Shown piece after piece: positions 34,198 to 44,796 of a stretch of 64,000 nucleotides of DNA. Under the pieces are notes generated by a model. It ran no database searches, had not been told where the DNA came from, and worked only from the letters and a program-made list of their open reading frames with translations. The stretch spans positions 62,001 through 126,000 of the forward strand of contig JBBMOA010000005.1 of assembly GCA_037954235.1 (NCBI GenBank), given 5' to 3'. The stretch comes from Aulostomus chinensis. Its lineage: Eukaryota > Chordata > Actinopteri > Syngnathiformes > Aulostomidae. Made by a program: the position numbers and the translations under genes. Each line of letters starts with the position of its first letter. Within the stretch, counting starts at the first letter, position 1.

Positions 34198-34413
34198 ATG
34201 TCTGTGGACCTGAACAGCTAGGCATCTGACAGCAATGAGTAAGACTTTGGGGTAAACTCTGAAGAAGAGGAAGATGAGGATGATGGAGAGAAGAGGAAGA
34301 TCAGGGTGACATTGACAACTACGATGACGGCGTGGCCAGCAACGTGGAGAAACAGGGTGCCGACACCTTTGACCCAGAGGAGTACCAGTTCACTTGTCTG
34401 ACATATAAAGGAT
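34198..34413 (+). pseudogene. arih2: ARIH2 first coding exon, broken
   Basis: ARIH2 (Triad1) is a RING-between-RING E3 ubiquitin ligase acting with cullin complexes. The reading starts MSVDLNS, hits TAG, continues ASDSNE, hits TAA, then DFGVNSEEEEDEDDGE. After an extra base it resumes in another frame with GVASNVEKQGADTFDPEEY and QFTCLTYK, and a donor gtgagg follows. This is the acidic N-terminus of ARIH2 up to the first exon border. Two nonsense codons and a one-base insertion kill it. None of the RING domains is present. The sequence then switches at the donor to a LINE tail. Confidence 0.85.
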
Positions 34414-34660
34414 CTGGTGAGGACGCCTCCCTCGGTAGGGGTTCCAGGCACGTCCAACAGGGAGGAGGCCTCGGGGCCGACCCAGGACCCTGGAGGGATT
34501 ATATATCTCAGCTGGCCTGGGAACGCCTCGGGATTCCCCCGGAAGAGCTGGTGGACGTGGCTGGGAGAGGACAGTCTGGGCCTCCTTGCTGAGGCTGCTG
34601 CCCCCCCGACCCAGACCAACCGGATCAGAGGAGGACGATGAAGATGATGAAATGAAATGA
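34414..34660 (+). mobile_element. Fish LINE 3' tail
   Basis: The run gggaacgcctcgggattccc, then gaagagctggtggacgtggc and ggctgctgcccccccgaccc, ending in gatgaagatgatgaaatgaa, is a LINE 3' tail very common in fish genomes. I am not sure which clade it belongs to (Rex or RTE-type). It directly abuts the ARIH2 exon. Confidence 0.6.
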
Positions 34661-34664
34661 AACC

Positions 34665-34835
34665 CCTCTTTTTCCTTTTTTTATTTTTTAACCCTTTAAA
34701 TAATAAATGAAATGAAAGACACTTGTTTTGACTAACATATTCATCTGAAATTATGTTTTACGATTGATAATAATAATTATTATTTATTATTATTTTAATA
34801 ATTACATCAGAGGTTAGTGGTTAGGGTTAGGGTTC
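34665..34835 (+). repeat. AT-rich repeat, inverted partner of 58,960-59,125; telomere-like end
   Basis: Matches 58,960-59,125 in reverse complement (aataaatgaaatgaaagaca, gactaacatattcatctgaa). It ends ggttagggttagggttcgg, two exact TTAGGG units at 34,814-34,830. Confidence 0.8.
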
Positions 34836-35255
34836 GGTGAATGAGCAAAAAACCCTCCCCTCAATGGGAAGGGAGGTGCACGGTCCATCCACTTGTCAGA
34901 CCACCATACCACCAGTCCCCTTGAGGTGGATGTGCACGGCAGCACTGGCCATAGTGCACTACCATCCACGGGTCATCATCCTTGGAGTTCCCCATTGCTG
35001 GGTTCTGTTTTTAGTGTATCGGCGTAGCCTTTGTCATGTATTTAATGAATTTTTAAGGGTCCTATATTATTTATTATTCATTATGAAAATATGAAATCAA
35101 ATGAAATGGAAATCATGTTTTAAATTGTTTATGAAAAATCAAATCAAATTATTTTTAAATCAAATTGCTTTGAAATAAAAACCAAAAAGGCAGCATTTCA
35201 ACCCTGGGAAGAATCTTCATCAGGCCTGGCCCACAACAGCCAAGCACAACCCAGT
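34836..35255. other. No gene seen; AT-rich
   Basis: It contains another copy of the ggtgcacggtccatcc / ccaccataccaccagtcccc texture and AT-rich sequence with repeated atgaaat and atcaaat. Confidence 0.45.
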
Positions 35256-35381
35256 GCTCTCCAGTGCTAATAAACAGGTGTGTAGTTTCCAGTGTCAAAG
35301 CAAGAAAGAGCCTCTCCTGCCCCTCCCTCTACTTCTACCCTCTGTATTTTCTCTACAGAAAAAACCATGGAGATGCTCTCT

Positions 35382-36003
35382 GCTACTTTGGCATGATGCC
35401 ATGCTAATGAGCCTCCAAGAAGCTCAGCATCATCCTGGTCTTTCCGTCAGCAGGAAGCCTCAGAGCGATAGAAAGAGTCAAGACCATACAACCTTCAATG
35501 CCTCTGACAGAAAGAGGCTGTTGGTCATCCACTGTGTTGCCACTGCAGTGAGCCTGCTGTCATTCGGTTGGCATTCTTAAAGACTACATGTATTCCATGG
35601 TAGGCTTTCTTTAGAATGAGTGGTCAGTGGGTAATTATTGTTTCTTTTGGGGTGGTAGAAAACTTCAACATTTCAGAAGCATCCCACAGGAATGTGGAAA
35701 AATTGTGTGGGCCTGCTGTGCCCAACTGGAAGGGTGGAACCCTGAGACACATCCCAAATCAATCCAACTTTCTATGTCCCCTCATTCAGACCCTCTTAAA
35801 TTGAATTTATATTTCTATTACTATTCCCATGAAATCATCTTATAATCATACTGCCTTTCCCTGACAGGTACAGAGATTGTCTTCCTGAGGAGTGGCTCTG
35901 TGGCAACTGTGACGGCCTGCATCACAAAAAGCAGCCCCTCCACAACAGGGAATCCATCACTGATGGTTCTTTAAAGCTATTCCTCCAAGTACCCACATCA
36001 TGA
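35382..36003 (+). pseudogene. Two exon-like blocks, possible Cys/His cluster protein
   Basis: A block after the acceptor tctctacag (35,359) runs to a stop at 35,578. A second block after ctgacag (35,868) reads LPEEWLCGNCDGLHHKKQPL then HNRESITDG, and ends at a stop (36,001). The C-x2-C, HH and HNR arrangement resembles small Cys/His clusters found N-terminal to certain fish transposon-derived proteins (CxC-type clusters of KDZ transposases). Assignment is tentative, and the two blocks may not belong together. Confidence 0.3.
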
Positions 36004-36284
36004 AAAACAACCATGGTTATTGCACCCACGAGCAAGGTATGTCTTGACCCAAGTCTTAATTTTTCTTCATATGTATCTCTGGCTTGTGACAAATAATAGC
36101 AGGGAGTGGTTCCTTTTTTTGGTCAGCATGCATTTTTCCAGCTGTGAGGGCACCATGCTGTTCTTATCAGGGCAAAAATACCGCCACATCACCGGGGAAA
36201 CCAGTGATTTTAATGACTATCAATGGTGAGGACAATTCACTACACCACACAGACCACGCCGATGCAGTATGCAGCAAGAAGGTT

Positions 36285-36625
36285 CCGGGTGGGAGTCCCG
36301 GCTCGAGTGCAGGATCTTTCTGGGTGAGTCTCCATGTCCTCGCTGTTCCTGTGTGGGTTCTCTCTGGTTCTCCAGCTTCCTCCACAGTCCAAAGACGTCA
36401 AGAGGGGACGAGGCTGATTGATTCTCTAAATTGACCGTAGGTGTGAATGTGAGTGTGAATGGTTGTTCGTCTCTGTATGTTGGCCCTGCAATGGACTGGT
36501 GACCTGTCCAGGGTGAACCCCGCCTCTCGCCTGTAGACGCTGAGATAGGCTCCACCCCCCGCAACTCTGAATAGAAAGGAATAAGCGGAAGACAATGGAT
36601 GAATGAATGAATGTTACGTTGGTGA
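36285..36625 (+). mobile_element. Fish LINE/SINE-type tail repeat, plus copy
   Basis: Includes gtgggttctctctggttctc, aaattgaccgtaggtgtgaa and ggactggtgacctgtccagg, and ends in atggatgaatgaatgaatg. This is one of the commonest fish retroelement 3' ends. It forms an inverted pair with 36,755-37,040. Confidence 0.75.
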
Positions 36626-36754
36626 TGTCACTGTGAAATGCAGGTTTTGATATCAATGTTGTTTTTCTCCTTTTCAATGTTGACTTAAATAAATGTTCTT
36701 CCTTCATTTAACTACATATTCTTGCTTTTTTATCCCTCTTAATTATTCATTCAA

Positions 36755-37040
36755 TTTATCCATCCATCCATTTTCTTCCACTTATTCCTGTTAAGGGGGG
36801 GTGGAGCCTGTCCCAGTGACTGTCAGGCAAGAGGCGGGGTTCACCCTGGACAGGTCGCCAGTCCATGGCAGGGCCAACATATCGAGACAGACGACCATTC
36901 ACAATCTCAGTCGTACCTACGGTCAATCTAGACTGTCAGTCAGCCTCGTCGCCTCTTGATGTCTCTGGACCGTGGGAGGAGGGAGAGAACCCACACAGGG
37001 AGAACATGCAGACTCCATCCAGAAAGGCCCGCAGAACCTA
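36755..37040 (-). mobile_element. Fish LINE/SINE-type tail repeat, minus copy
   Basis: The reverse complement of the family at 36,285-36,625: ccatccatccattttcttcc at the left edge, then ggttcaccctggacaggtcg and cctacggtcaatctagac. The two copies face each other tail to tail across about 130 bases. Confidence 0.75.
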
Positions 37041-37129
37041 GTGTTGGTTGGTGCTAGTGGCTCATGTTGCTTTGGATGAGAGGAGACGAAGGAAAAGCTC
37101 AACGTGGGGGAAGGTGGAGGTGAGACTGG

Positions 37130-37437
37130 CACGGGAGTGCAAGGAAGAAGAAGCTGGGACGAGACTTGGCTCCATTGGTGGAAATGGCACCTATGGACAA
37201 GTCTACAAGAGACAACATGTCAAGGCTGGACAGCAGGCTACCACCAGGGTCCTGGACGTCACGGAGGATGAAGAGGAGGAAATTAAACTGGAGGTTAGCA
37301 TGAAGAAGAATCCCAGCACAGAAACATGGCCACCTACTAGGGTGCTTCCAGTAAGAGGAGGCCTCTGGACATGAAGACCAGCTCTGGCTGTGATGGAGTT
37401 CTGTGGAGCTGCTGACCTCACACTCCTGGTGAGGACC
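37130..37437 (+). pseudogene. MAP4K4/TNIK/MINK-type kinase domain fragment, copy 2
   Basis: The frame at 37,048-37,374 carries the glycine-rich loop GGNGTYGQVYKRQHVKAGQQ and then DVTEDEEEEIKLEVSM, unmistakably the N-lobe of Misshapen/NIK-family Ste20 kinases, which act in JNK and cytoskeletal signalling. The ATP-anchoring lysine (usual AIKVMDVTED) is replaced by arginine (TTRVLDVTED). The next exon part is partly deleted, and the hinge region VMEFCGAADLTLL lies in another frame near 37,390-37,430, followed by gtgagg. No intron separates exons that are normally separate, so this may derive from a processed or fused copy. Confidence 0.8.
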
Positions 37438-37744
37438 TTTCTTTCCTGCCCCTCTCTTTCTTTCTCTATTCAAGAAGACTCGGCCTGTCATGTGTGTTTA
37501 TATTTAATCGTGCATTTTATTAAAAAATGCTAAGTTTTTACATTTTAAGAGCTCCTCAAAAGAGAAGACGTAAAAGATGGAGCTTTGTAGTTTTCAGTCC
37601 AGGCTTTCTTTGATAGCGATGGGTGGACGGTGGTGCGCTACAGGCGGCGGCGTTGCTCTCATCCAGCGACTGAGCCGCCCGTCCCTGAAAGATGAGGGAA
37701 ATCTCCCCCAGGTGCTGCTCCACCAATGTCACCAAAACAACCCC

Positions 37745-38050
37745 ACCTCAGGTGTAGAGAGCAACACTCCAAGAGCCAGGATCCAAAAGGGTAACAGCTC
37801 AACTTGAACTATCCTTGTCCAGCAGAACACCCGCCACCTTGGGGTGGTGGACCAGGCCCCCAGCTCTGGCTGTGATGGAGTTCTGTGGAGCTGCTGACCT
37901 CACACTCCTGCTGAAGAACACTAAGAGGAAACAGCTGAAGGAAGAATGGATGGCCTACATCTCCAGAGAGGTACTCAGAGTCATTGAGGACTTTCTCCTC
38001 CAGGAGGGGGGCCTGTGCCCTCCTCCCCACAACACCACGGATGGAACGTA
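37745..38050 (+). pseudogene. MAP4K4/TNIK/MINK-type kinase fragment, copy 3
   Basis: The frame at 37,815-38,051 contains LAVMEFCGAADLTLLLKNTK then LKEEWMAYISREVLRVIEDF, matching the hinge and helix D/E of the same kinase family. The left 140 bases match copy 1 at 30,186-30,336, including non-coding flank, so both came from one duplicated genomic segment. The catalytic loop HRD and DFG motifs are absent. Confidence 0.8.
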
Positions 38051-38051
38051 A

Positions 38052-38519
38052 GCACCGTTCACGGAAAACCACCATCCTGAGGGAGGCACTTGTGTGAGTT
38101 GCATTTGCTTCCTGCTAGGGAGGACAGCTTATCTTGCTAGCGTTACATTAGCTAGCAGCTAGGTTAGAAAGGTAGTATTCTTGTGTGGAGTGGAGGAGCA
38201 TGGGTAATGCATTCCTACCCATGACCAGCAGAACATGTATGTGACCCATGTATTTTAGAGCAGCCAATAGTTCCCCACCTCCTAGACACGTGTGTTATTT
38301 CAAGTGGGTGTCTCATGAAAGTGTGGTTGAACGGTCAGATGGCTGATGCTGAGTCAGCATTCCTAAAGAGGCCAAGGCCGTTTGTAGCCTGCTGCACCAC
38401 ACTTGAGTGAGACGGATCAAAGTTTGTGTCCAGAACAACTTGACATTGGGCCGCTCATCTAGACAACCAGTCCAGTGAAGCCCTGCTGTCAGGTGACCTG
38501 GGGGTCATTAGCATGTGTG
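38052..38519. other. No gene seen
   Basis: Contains a gctagc/ttagc-rich patch at 38,130-38,165. No coding motif. Confidence 0.5.
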
Positions 38520-39140
38520 TTAGCTGAGAGGAGAGGCAGCCAGAGGCTGACACACACAGCTGCTCCCTCTACATGAAGAGAAAAGGGCCAGTTGGAATCA
38601 AAGCAGTGTAGGACTTTGGCATGAACTCCATCTGAAAACACTACTTGTCACCTCCTGGATTTGAATGTGCTTTGTCTCATTGTTCTGGCGCTGCTCGCTC
38701 ATGTTGGTCGTCTTTGTGTGATGCAGGTGAAACTGGATTTTACCAAGACGCTAGAGGAAGGAGCAGACGTGACGCCAGCAGCACGTCGGCCTCCGTGACG
38801 CCGGACGCGCGTGATAACGAATGATTTCATCAGCTGAAGGCAATAAACTTCTTCTGAAACAAATCTCACAACATGTCTCTCTCTGTCTGTCTTATTGTGA
38901 GAATCTGAGTCTCACGTCCCACGGTTGGTGAAGTCTCCAGATATCAGGATACCAGCAGTCCAGGGAAAGGTCTGGGGCCATGCTAGCTTCCCCAGCATGG
39001 GGGCCGAAAGGAGGGTTCCCCAGCTGAACCACCAGCATGGTGTCTGCACCTCATGGAGATCCTGGGTCCTGGTCCAGGCAATGACAAGCAGCCTGAGAAA
39101 AGAAGGTGGAGAACCTGGGAGCTGGAGAAGCAGAGGGACT
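38520..39140 (+). repeat. Low-copy segment shared with 4,905-5,730
   Basis: Direct colinear partner of the segment at 4.9-5.7 kb (see there), with an unrelated ~250 bases at 38,650-38,890 between the shared patches. Confidence 0.7.
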
Positions 39141-39480
39141 CTGGAGCACACGCAGGTCTCTGGTTCTGTCTGTTGGAGACTGTATTTTAGAACTGATGGA
39201 ACCAGAACCATAGAAGGATAAATCAGTGAGTCATTAGGAGGATCAAAGAGGAAAGAGAACGTAGTGAAATGAAGGAAGAACATTTATAGAAACCAACATT
39301 TTATATTCAAACAACATTGATATTGAAACATATTTAATGGCTGCATTACAAACGTAACATCATATTTCAAATTATTTGTGAAAACGGTCTTTTTATTTAA
39401 ACAAAGAACTAAAAGTGTTTTTGAATGAAAGAATAGAAAGTTCACAAATAAAACAAACAACTGAAGGCCCTTTGGAAAAA
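38985..39480 (-). repeat. Right arm of an inverted repeat (partner 30,790-31,255)
   Basis: Reverse complement of the left arm. The shared patch near ataaatcagtgagtcattag is almost identical, and similarity fades towards 39,480. The first ~150 bases overlap the 5-kb/38-kb direct duplication. Confidence 0.8.
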
Positions 39481-39818
39481 AGATGAAGAGAAAAACAACC
39501 AAAATCTCAGGGAGATCAAACAAAACCAAAGTGCTCAAAGAAGAAGGAGTGTCAACTCAATAGACAAAGTGAAGCCTTGACAGTCAGCATGTAGTGGTCT
39601 TGAACCTCCCGGTTCAAAATGGCAGTGCTCCCTCCTTTTGTCCTTCTCAGTAGACACTGTTTCCATCTTCCCCTCACTCTCCCCTGTCTCAACATGTTTC
39701 CTGGTTTCTAAAGGTCTTGGTCACAACCTTCCCAAGTTCCAGACCCAGACCATCTTCTGAGCCAGGTCAGATAAAGACTTTCCTGTCCTTCAGATGTTCA
39801 GGGTTGATGAGGATCAGG
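39481..39818. other. Unassigned; possible short exon before the Harbinger insertion
   Basis: With the Harbinger element removed, a frame reads MFRVDEDQAIYWVNVVQVC across the junction (39,794-39,818 plus 41,308-41,348) and is followed by a donor gtaagc. The element may therefore have landed in an exon, but I cannot name the gene. Confidence 0.3.
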
Positions 39819-40145
39819 GGCCCGTTTCACAATGCAGGTTTAGTGAAAACTCGGGGTCTGTTAACCCTGAAATTAGGAAAACTCAGAGTTTTCCGCTTCA
39901 CAAAGGGAGGTCACTCAAACCAGAGAAAGAGGGTTCACTCTGGCCTGTTTCACAGACAGCGGTAACTTAAACTCTCGGTCAGTTACCGCAGTAACAGACG
40001 CCCTGAAACTAACCTGGTCGGGACCAGGTTTTTGACAATGAACCTCGAGTTTCTCGCTGACTCCGCCCACTTTCAGAGCCACATCCCCCATTTGATTTCC
40101 ACATTCATTCATCAGCAGACAAGTTTTGGCGAGTTTTCAACTAAC

Positions 40146-40358
40146 ATGGCAGGTCCTTTTGTTGATGATCCCGTGGATGAAGGTGCAGCATTGCTGCGCA
40201 CAATTAAATATTCGTCAGGAGATGGAGATCAGACCATAGACGTTCTTGCTGTTCCAGACAGTATCGGAACCATTTCACATCACAGTCCATCGTCTACATA
40301 CACAACCTCCTCCGTCCTTACATTGGCAACATCACCAGTCGTAGTCATGCTCTCATGT
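40146..40358 (+). pseudogene. Harbinger transposase N-terminus
   Basis: Starts MAGPFVDDPVDEGAALLR, matching the conserved opening of fish Harbinger transposases. After a frameshift near 40,290 another frame continues YIHNLLRPYIGNITSRSHAL. The DDE catalytic core should follow but is absent. The intact element would encode a ~350-residue nuclease that cuts and pastes the transposon. Confidence 0.8.
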
Positions 40359-40917
40359 CATCTGTCTCTCTCTCTCTCTATGTATATATATATACTGTAT
40401 ATATATCTCAAGCCATATTACATTTCATGAAGGCACTGGTGTCTTGGGGGTTTTGTTCTGAGGATGAACTCCCTCAGCCACTGGCCTTCCTACACTCTGG
40501 CTCAGGTCCTGCTCCTGTGCCTCTGTTAGAGGTGGTGGTGGTGCTGGGCCCCCACCCGTTTTACGGGCATCTGCCTTCTTTCTGTTGGCTGAGTAGAAGT
40601 CTGTGTTTGTTTAAAAAGGCTAAATCCTTTATTAGAACATGATATCCATGAAAAGACATTTGTGTATGAAACCAGCATTGGTTGGGGATCAAACAACTAT
40701 TGTACACATTCAAACAGCCACTTAATATTTAACTTACAATGCAGAACATGGGGTACCCCTGAGGTGGTCTGACTGTTTGAATCATGTTTCTATGCTTCAT
40801 TTTAAGTTGCTGCCAAGTGCGTTTCTCCCCCACGGTACTGCATCTAAACGATATCAATTAATGCGCTACCATGGAAGCAGCTTCCTCCGTAGTAATCATG
40901 ATTGCAAAGGACTACAT

Positions 40918-41124
40918 TTAAACTTCTGCATTGACCCGAGCAGCAGTGTTCCTCCACGCCATCTCTCTCTCTTTTGCAGCTGCAGCGGTGTTGCACTTCT
41001 TTTTTAACGCGTGTTGGAACTCTTCACATGATGGCATCAAGATTTCCAACTCCACTGACGTGAACAACCAAGCTCTCCGCTTCTCCGTCGCCATGGTGAC
41101 TCGGTGAATCGGGGCTCCATTCAT
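40918..41124 (-). pseudogene. Harbinger Myb-like (SANT/trihelix) accessory protein N-terminus
   Basis: A 68-codon frame reads FTSVELEILMPSCEEFQHAL then CNTAAAAKEREMAW, matching the Myb-like DNA-binding domain of the second Harbinger protein, which helps the transposase enter the nucleus and bind the ends. It reads from the right end inwards, as expected. The C-terminal part is missing. Confidence 0.75.
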
Positions 41125-41304
41125 GCTGGCTTTTTAGAGTTGTCGTGATCGCGCTTTACCCCAGGTGAACCTACTCGGAGTTGATCAAACTGATTCAAAT
41201 CTGCTGTTCTGAAACCGCAAACTGAGTTTTCTATCTCAGGGTAGATCAACTCGGAGGTCAGGATGAAACTCAGGGTTTGATGAACCTGCTTTGTGAAACG
41301 GGCC

Positions 41305-42000
41305 CCAGGCCATCTACTGGGTCAACGTGGTCCAAGTCTGTCCCTCACAGGTAAGCAGTCACCTTCCAGTTAGGACTCGACTCCTTGAAAACTCTGGTGT
41401 CCACCAAGTCAATGAAGACCAGTCCTACCTTGTATTTGGGGTTGGAGGTCAACGTTTGCTGACAGGAGCAACACCTCCTCTCCTTGCCTTTTCTTTTACT
41501 CCCCAAAATTTGCATTTGCCATGATGCTGTTTCAGTTGCCATCTTGGGAGGGAAGGAGCAAAGGTTCTTCTTTTATTCATCCCCAGTTTCTCCTTTTTTT
41601 CCTTGTGGATTATTTCTTCTTCTTTCCTCTTAAAAGGAGCTTCCACTTTTGTGATTTGCGTGTGCTGCTCTTCATCAGAAGGTTCTTTTTCTGAATCAGA
41701 GTCAGTGGCTGCAGAGTGTCGATGGTCTGGCTCATTGTTGCTGCTGTCCAGCGTGATGGATGTTGAGGTGCTTGCCCCCATTTTGAAGGGTCCTCCACGG
41801 GTTTTTGTGAAATACAACATCACCTTTATGAAGGGGTCGGTCACATGGTAGAACCTCTGGAAACCTGGTCATCCATCATCAGGGTTGAAGACTGTATACT
41901 TTTGATGTTAGTTTTTGTTTTGGGAGTTTTTGAATTGTTGGTTTGTTTTTGTGGAGTTTTGTTTTTCAGTTAAAGTCAAGAAATCAAGAGTGAACTAAAA
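41305..42000 (-). other. Unassigned region with a 131-codon minus-strand frame
   Basis: The frame at 41,449-41,844 is rich in Lys, Glu and Ser (GASTSTSITLDSSNNEPDHR, then an acidic stretch and a basic end). A low-complexity linker of a nuclear protein would look like this. I recognise no domain, and there is no support from a second copy. Confidence 0.3.
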
Positions 42001-44112
42001 ACACTTTCCCAAAAGTAGAAAGGAACAAAAACACAAAGACAGACGACTCAAATTTATGTAAAAATGAGGACGACTTCAACAACACAAATCTTATTTCAGT
42101 ATGAACTTCACTCCCTTGTTCGCTGGATAAATGTAGTGCATACTCTTTCTATTTTACAAGAAAAACATATTTAAAACAATTTTCTAACATTGAAAAAAGA
42201 GAGAACTATCAAGTGTCAGTTCAGAGTCTTTGGTTCCCACTTCCCCAGGGTCGCTACAGGGTTCGGTACTGTGAGTGACGCAGCTCTGATGGAGAACTCC
42301 GAGAGGCACTTGGTTTTTGGTTTATCAAAAATAGATTCAAAACAATGTTTTAAAAAGCCGTGTTAAAATATGTCTTAAAAACTAATTTTTACAAGATTTT
42401 TACATTTTGATTAAGATGGCAGCGTAGATTTGGTCACACGACAGGATGTAGCGGGAACTGATATTGTAATCAAGTCCTCCAGTTTCCAGCTGTCACTGCA
42501 TCATAATGTTCTCCAATCATGACCCTGGTCCAACTCGCTCAAACCTCTTCCATCGTTGCTCGGTTGTTCCTGCCGGTGTTTTTTTACGAAAGCCACAGCA
42601 AACCTTGTAAGTTAGCAGGCTACGAGGCTATGCTAACTAGCTAGCTTGTGGACAATTTCCAAGCAGTCCTCGAAAACCCCTGAAGACCTGGCCTTCACCT
42701 TGCTGACCCTCTCTGATGCTAACACTGTTAGCAGCGTGGATGTTAGGGTTCCCTCCTACCAACTGACTTGCTCTTCATGACTCGTTAGGATGGTGACGAG
42801 TATTTAGCTTAGCAACAGTGCTGGTAGCCAGATCCATTTTTAATGTTTTAGAGGGGGGTTGCCTCTTGGTTTGACCCTGCTGTGACTGGCCGTCTCACCC
42901 AAATTAGCTCAACATCATTTAAACTTCATTTTGAGGGCGGCTGGTTTTCCAAGTGTGTCCGACCTGCTGCGGCTCCTGCAGCCTGGTTGCTCTGTGATTG
43001 GGTGTAGGCCAGGGTTGGGAGGGGTCAGACAGTCTCTCTCGATGACTCCCTGCCTTGTCCGATGCCTCGGCAGTTGAATGCACGGGCCGACGCATGTCAA
43101 GGTGTCTCTTCCTCTTGTTGCAATTCTCTACCATCAATTGCAATGAGTCATTGTTGACATTTTGTCTTTTTTTCTTGAACTTTTCTGAGGCTTGGTAAAT
43201 GACAGTTTACTCAATATAAGGAAGGGCAGCACAGACATATGAATAAAAGGAGTAGTTGTAACGACAGACTGAGCACATCAAATCAAATAAATAAAGAATC
43301 ACACAGGATAAGAGAAGACAGGCAGCAAAACAAAGAAGAAGAGTGCAGGCGCCTGAGTGTGCTCTCACACTCCCACATGTGCACACTCACATACACACAT
43401 ACCCAACATCTCCCACATATTCCATCTGTGACTGTGGCATACAGGACCATGAGACCTCAACAAAACAAAAGAGAAAAACGGAACCCTCGTGGGGTCATTT
43501 GTCTTTATGTAGTCCCATGACCTGTCCCACAGGGTCGCCCCCTGCCTCCCATCATCACTCAATCTGCTCAGCACACATTCATAGGATGCAGTCTCACTCA
43601 TTGCACAGACCCATTCTTTCGCCTGCGGAATATTTGATGTCTTCCGGTGTCTTCAAACGATCCGACACGCTGTTGTTATGCCAACTGAGATTCCAGAAAA
43701 GTGACATTTGGATATTTTGGGTGACTGAGATCTGTCCCCCAGTCAGCAGAGCTCTGGACGTGAGGGGATATCAGCTCTGAGCCAGGTTAAATCAATAGAT
43801 TGGAGCACTGGACGCAAATTCCCACCAACAGTTCAGCTGTACTGGATGAAGCGAAGACACAGATTAGCTCCAGCTGGAGTCATTTGTTGGACTGAAGCAG
43901 GCTGAAGGACAGATTTGATGTCAGTTCAAGCTGTTATCAACAATGTGACCCTCAAGGAGTTTTGATGAACATTTGTAAATGAATTGTTTTTTTGATCAAC
44001 ACCAGGTCTGGGCCTGGTGCTTCATGTGGTTTTATGATCAGGCAGACCTGTCAGAACGCTCCACAGAGAAACTCCATTTAAACAGGGTCTCACTTAGCTA
44101 GCCTGGTGTCAA
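42001..44112. other. No gene seen
   Basis: About 2.1 kb of ordinary sequence with a gctagc/gctaac-rich patch at 42,600-42,790. Frames at 43,239-43,780 show no conserved motif. Confidence 0.5.
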
Positions 44113-44285
44113 GGCTTTCCACTTTAAAGAGAAAGTGATTCCTGGGAATCCTCTTTCCACACACGGTTCTGTCTCTGAGTCCAAGGACGATCATGGGTCA
44201 TCCATGTGACAGGAAGTAGAGTGAGTTGAAACATGACAGGATCCAGACTGATGTCGTTCCAGATGGGGTCAAAATTAATTCATGT

Positions 44286-44510
44286 TTAGCCTCGTGCCAG
44301 GTACATTTTTGGTTTCTCCCCAGTGTGTGTTCTCATGTGTTCATCCAAATGTCTTCTGTCACTAAAACCTTTGCTGCATGTTGAGCACCTACAGGGATGC
44401 CCATCCTCACTGACTTCTGTTTGAGGTTCAGCCCAGGCTGGGGACTGGAATTTTAAAATGTCCCCTGGAACCAGACAACCTGGGGAGGTAAAACCTCCCA
44501 TCCTAGCCAC
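44286..44510 (-). pseudogene. Single C2H2 zinc-finger frame, copy B
   Basis: Encodes the same 74 residues as 635-859, one C2H2 finger ending in the TGEKP linker and a quick stop. Identity between inverted copies 43 kb apart points to recent duplication or gene conversion. The same single-finger truncation applies. Confidence 0.55.
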
Positions 44511-44796
44511 TCAGATGCAGCAGCAGAAGAAGCTGTCATCCACCCTGACAGTCAGAGCATGGAGTCAAGAAAACATCACCATCTTGTAGTTCCAAACTCC
44601 ACCTGTCAGATTCAGCTGCTTCTGATTGTGGGACTTTAAATTTGAACACCATCAATTTGGACAAGGAGTTTTCCTTCCAGTCCAAACATCATCGTCCAGC
44701 CTCCAACCAGAGGTCCATCAGTGATCATGGAGCCACAGGTGGAGTCTGGGTTCTTTTCTGGAATGAGACGGCAAAGACAGGCCTGCCAAGTGACAT

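Larger units (their letters stand above)
39819..41304 (+). mobile_element. PIF/Harbinger DNA transposon, near-complete but decayed
   Basis: Terminal inverted repeats match closely: gggcccgtttcacaatgcag at the left, and its complement, ending ctttgtgaaacgggccc, at the right. Both ends are flanked by CAG, consistent with the 3-bp CWG target duplication of fish Harbinger elements. Inside are the start of the transposase (plus strand) and the Myb-like accessory protein (minus strand). The centre, carrying most of the transposase, is deleted and replaced by an AT microsatellite (about 40,370-40,410) and unrelated sequence. Confidence 0.9.

Noticed and set aside
36285..36330. tRNA-like B box (ggttccgggtgggagtcccgg)
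   Set aside because: It is part of the common retroelement tail; no cloverleaf or A box was found.
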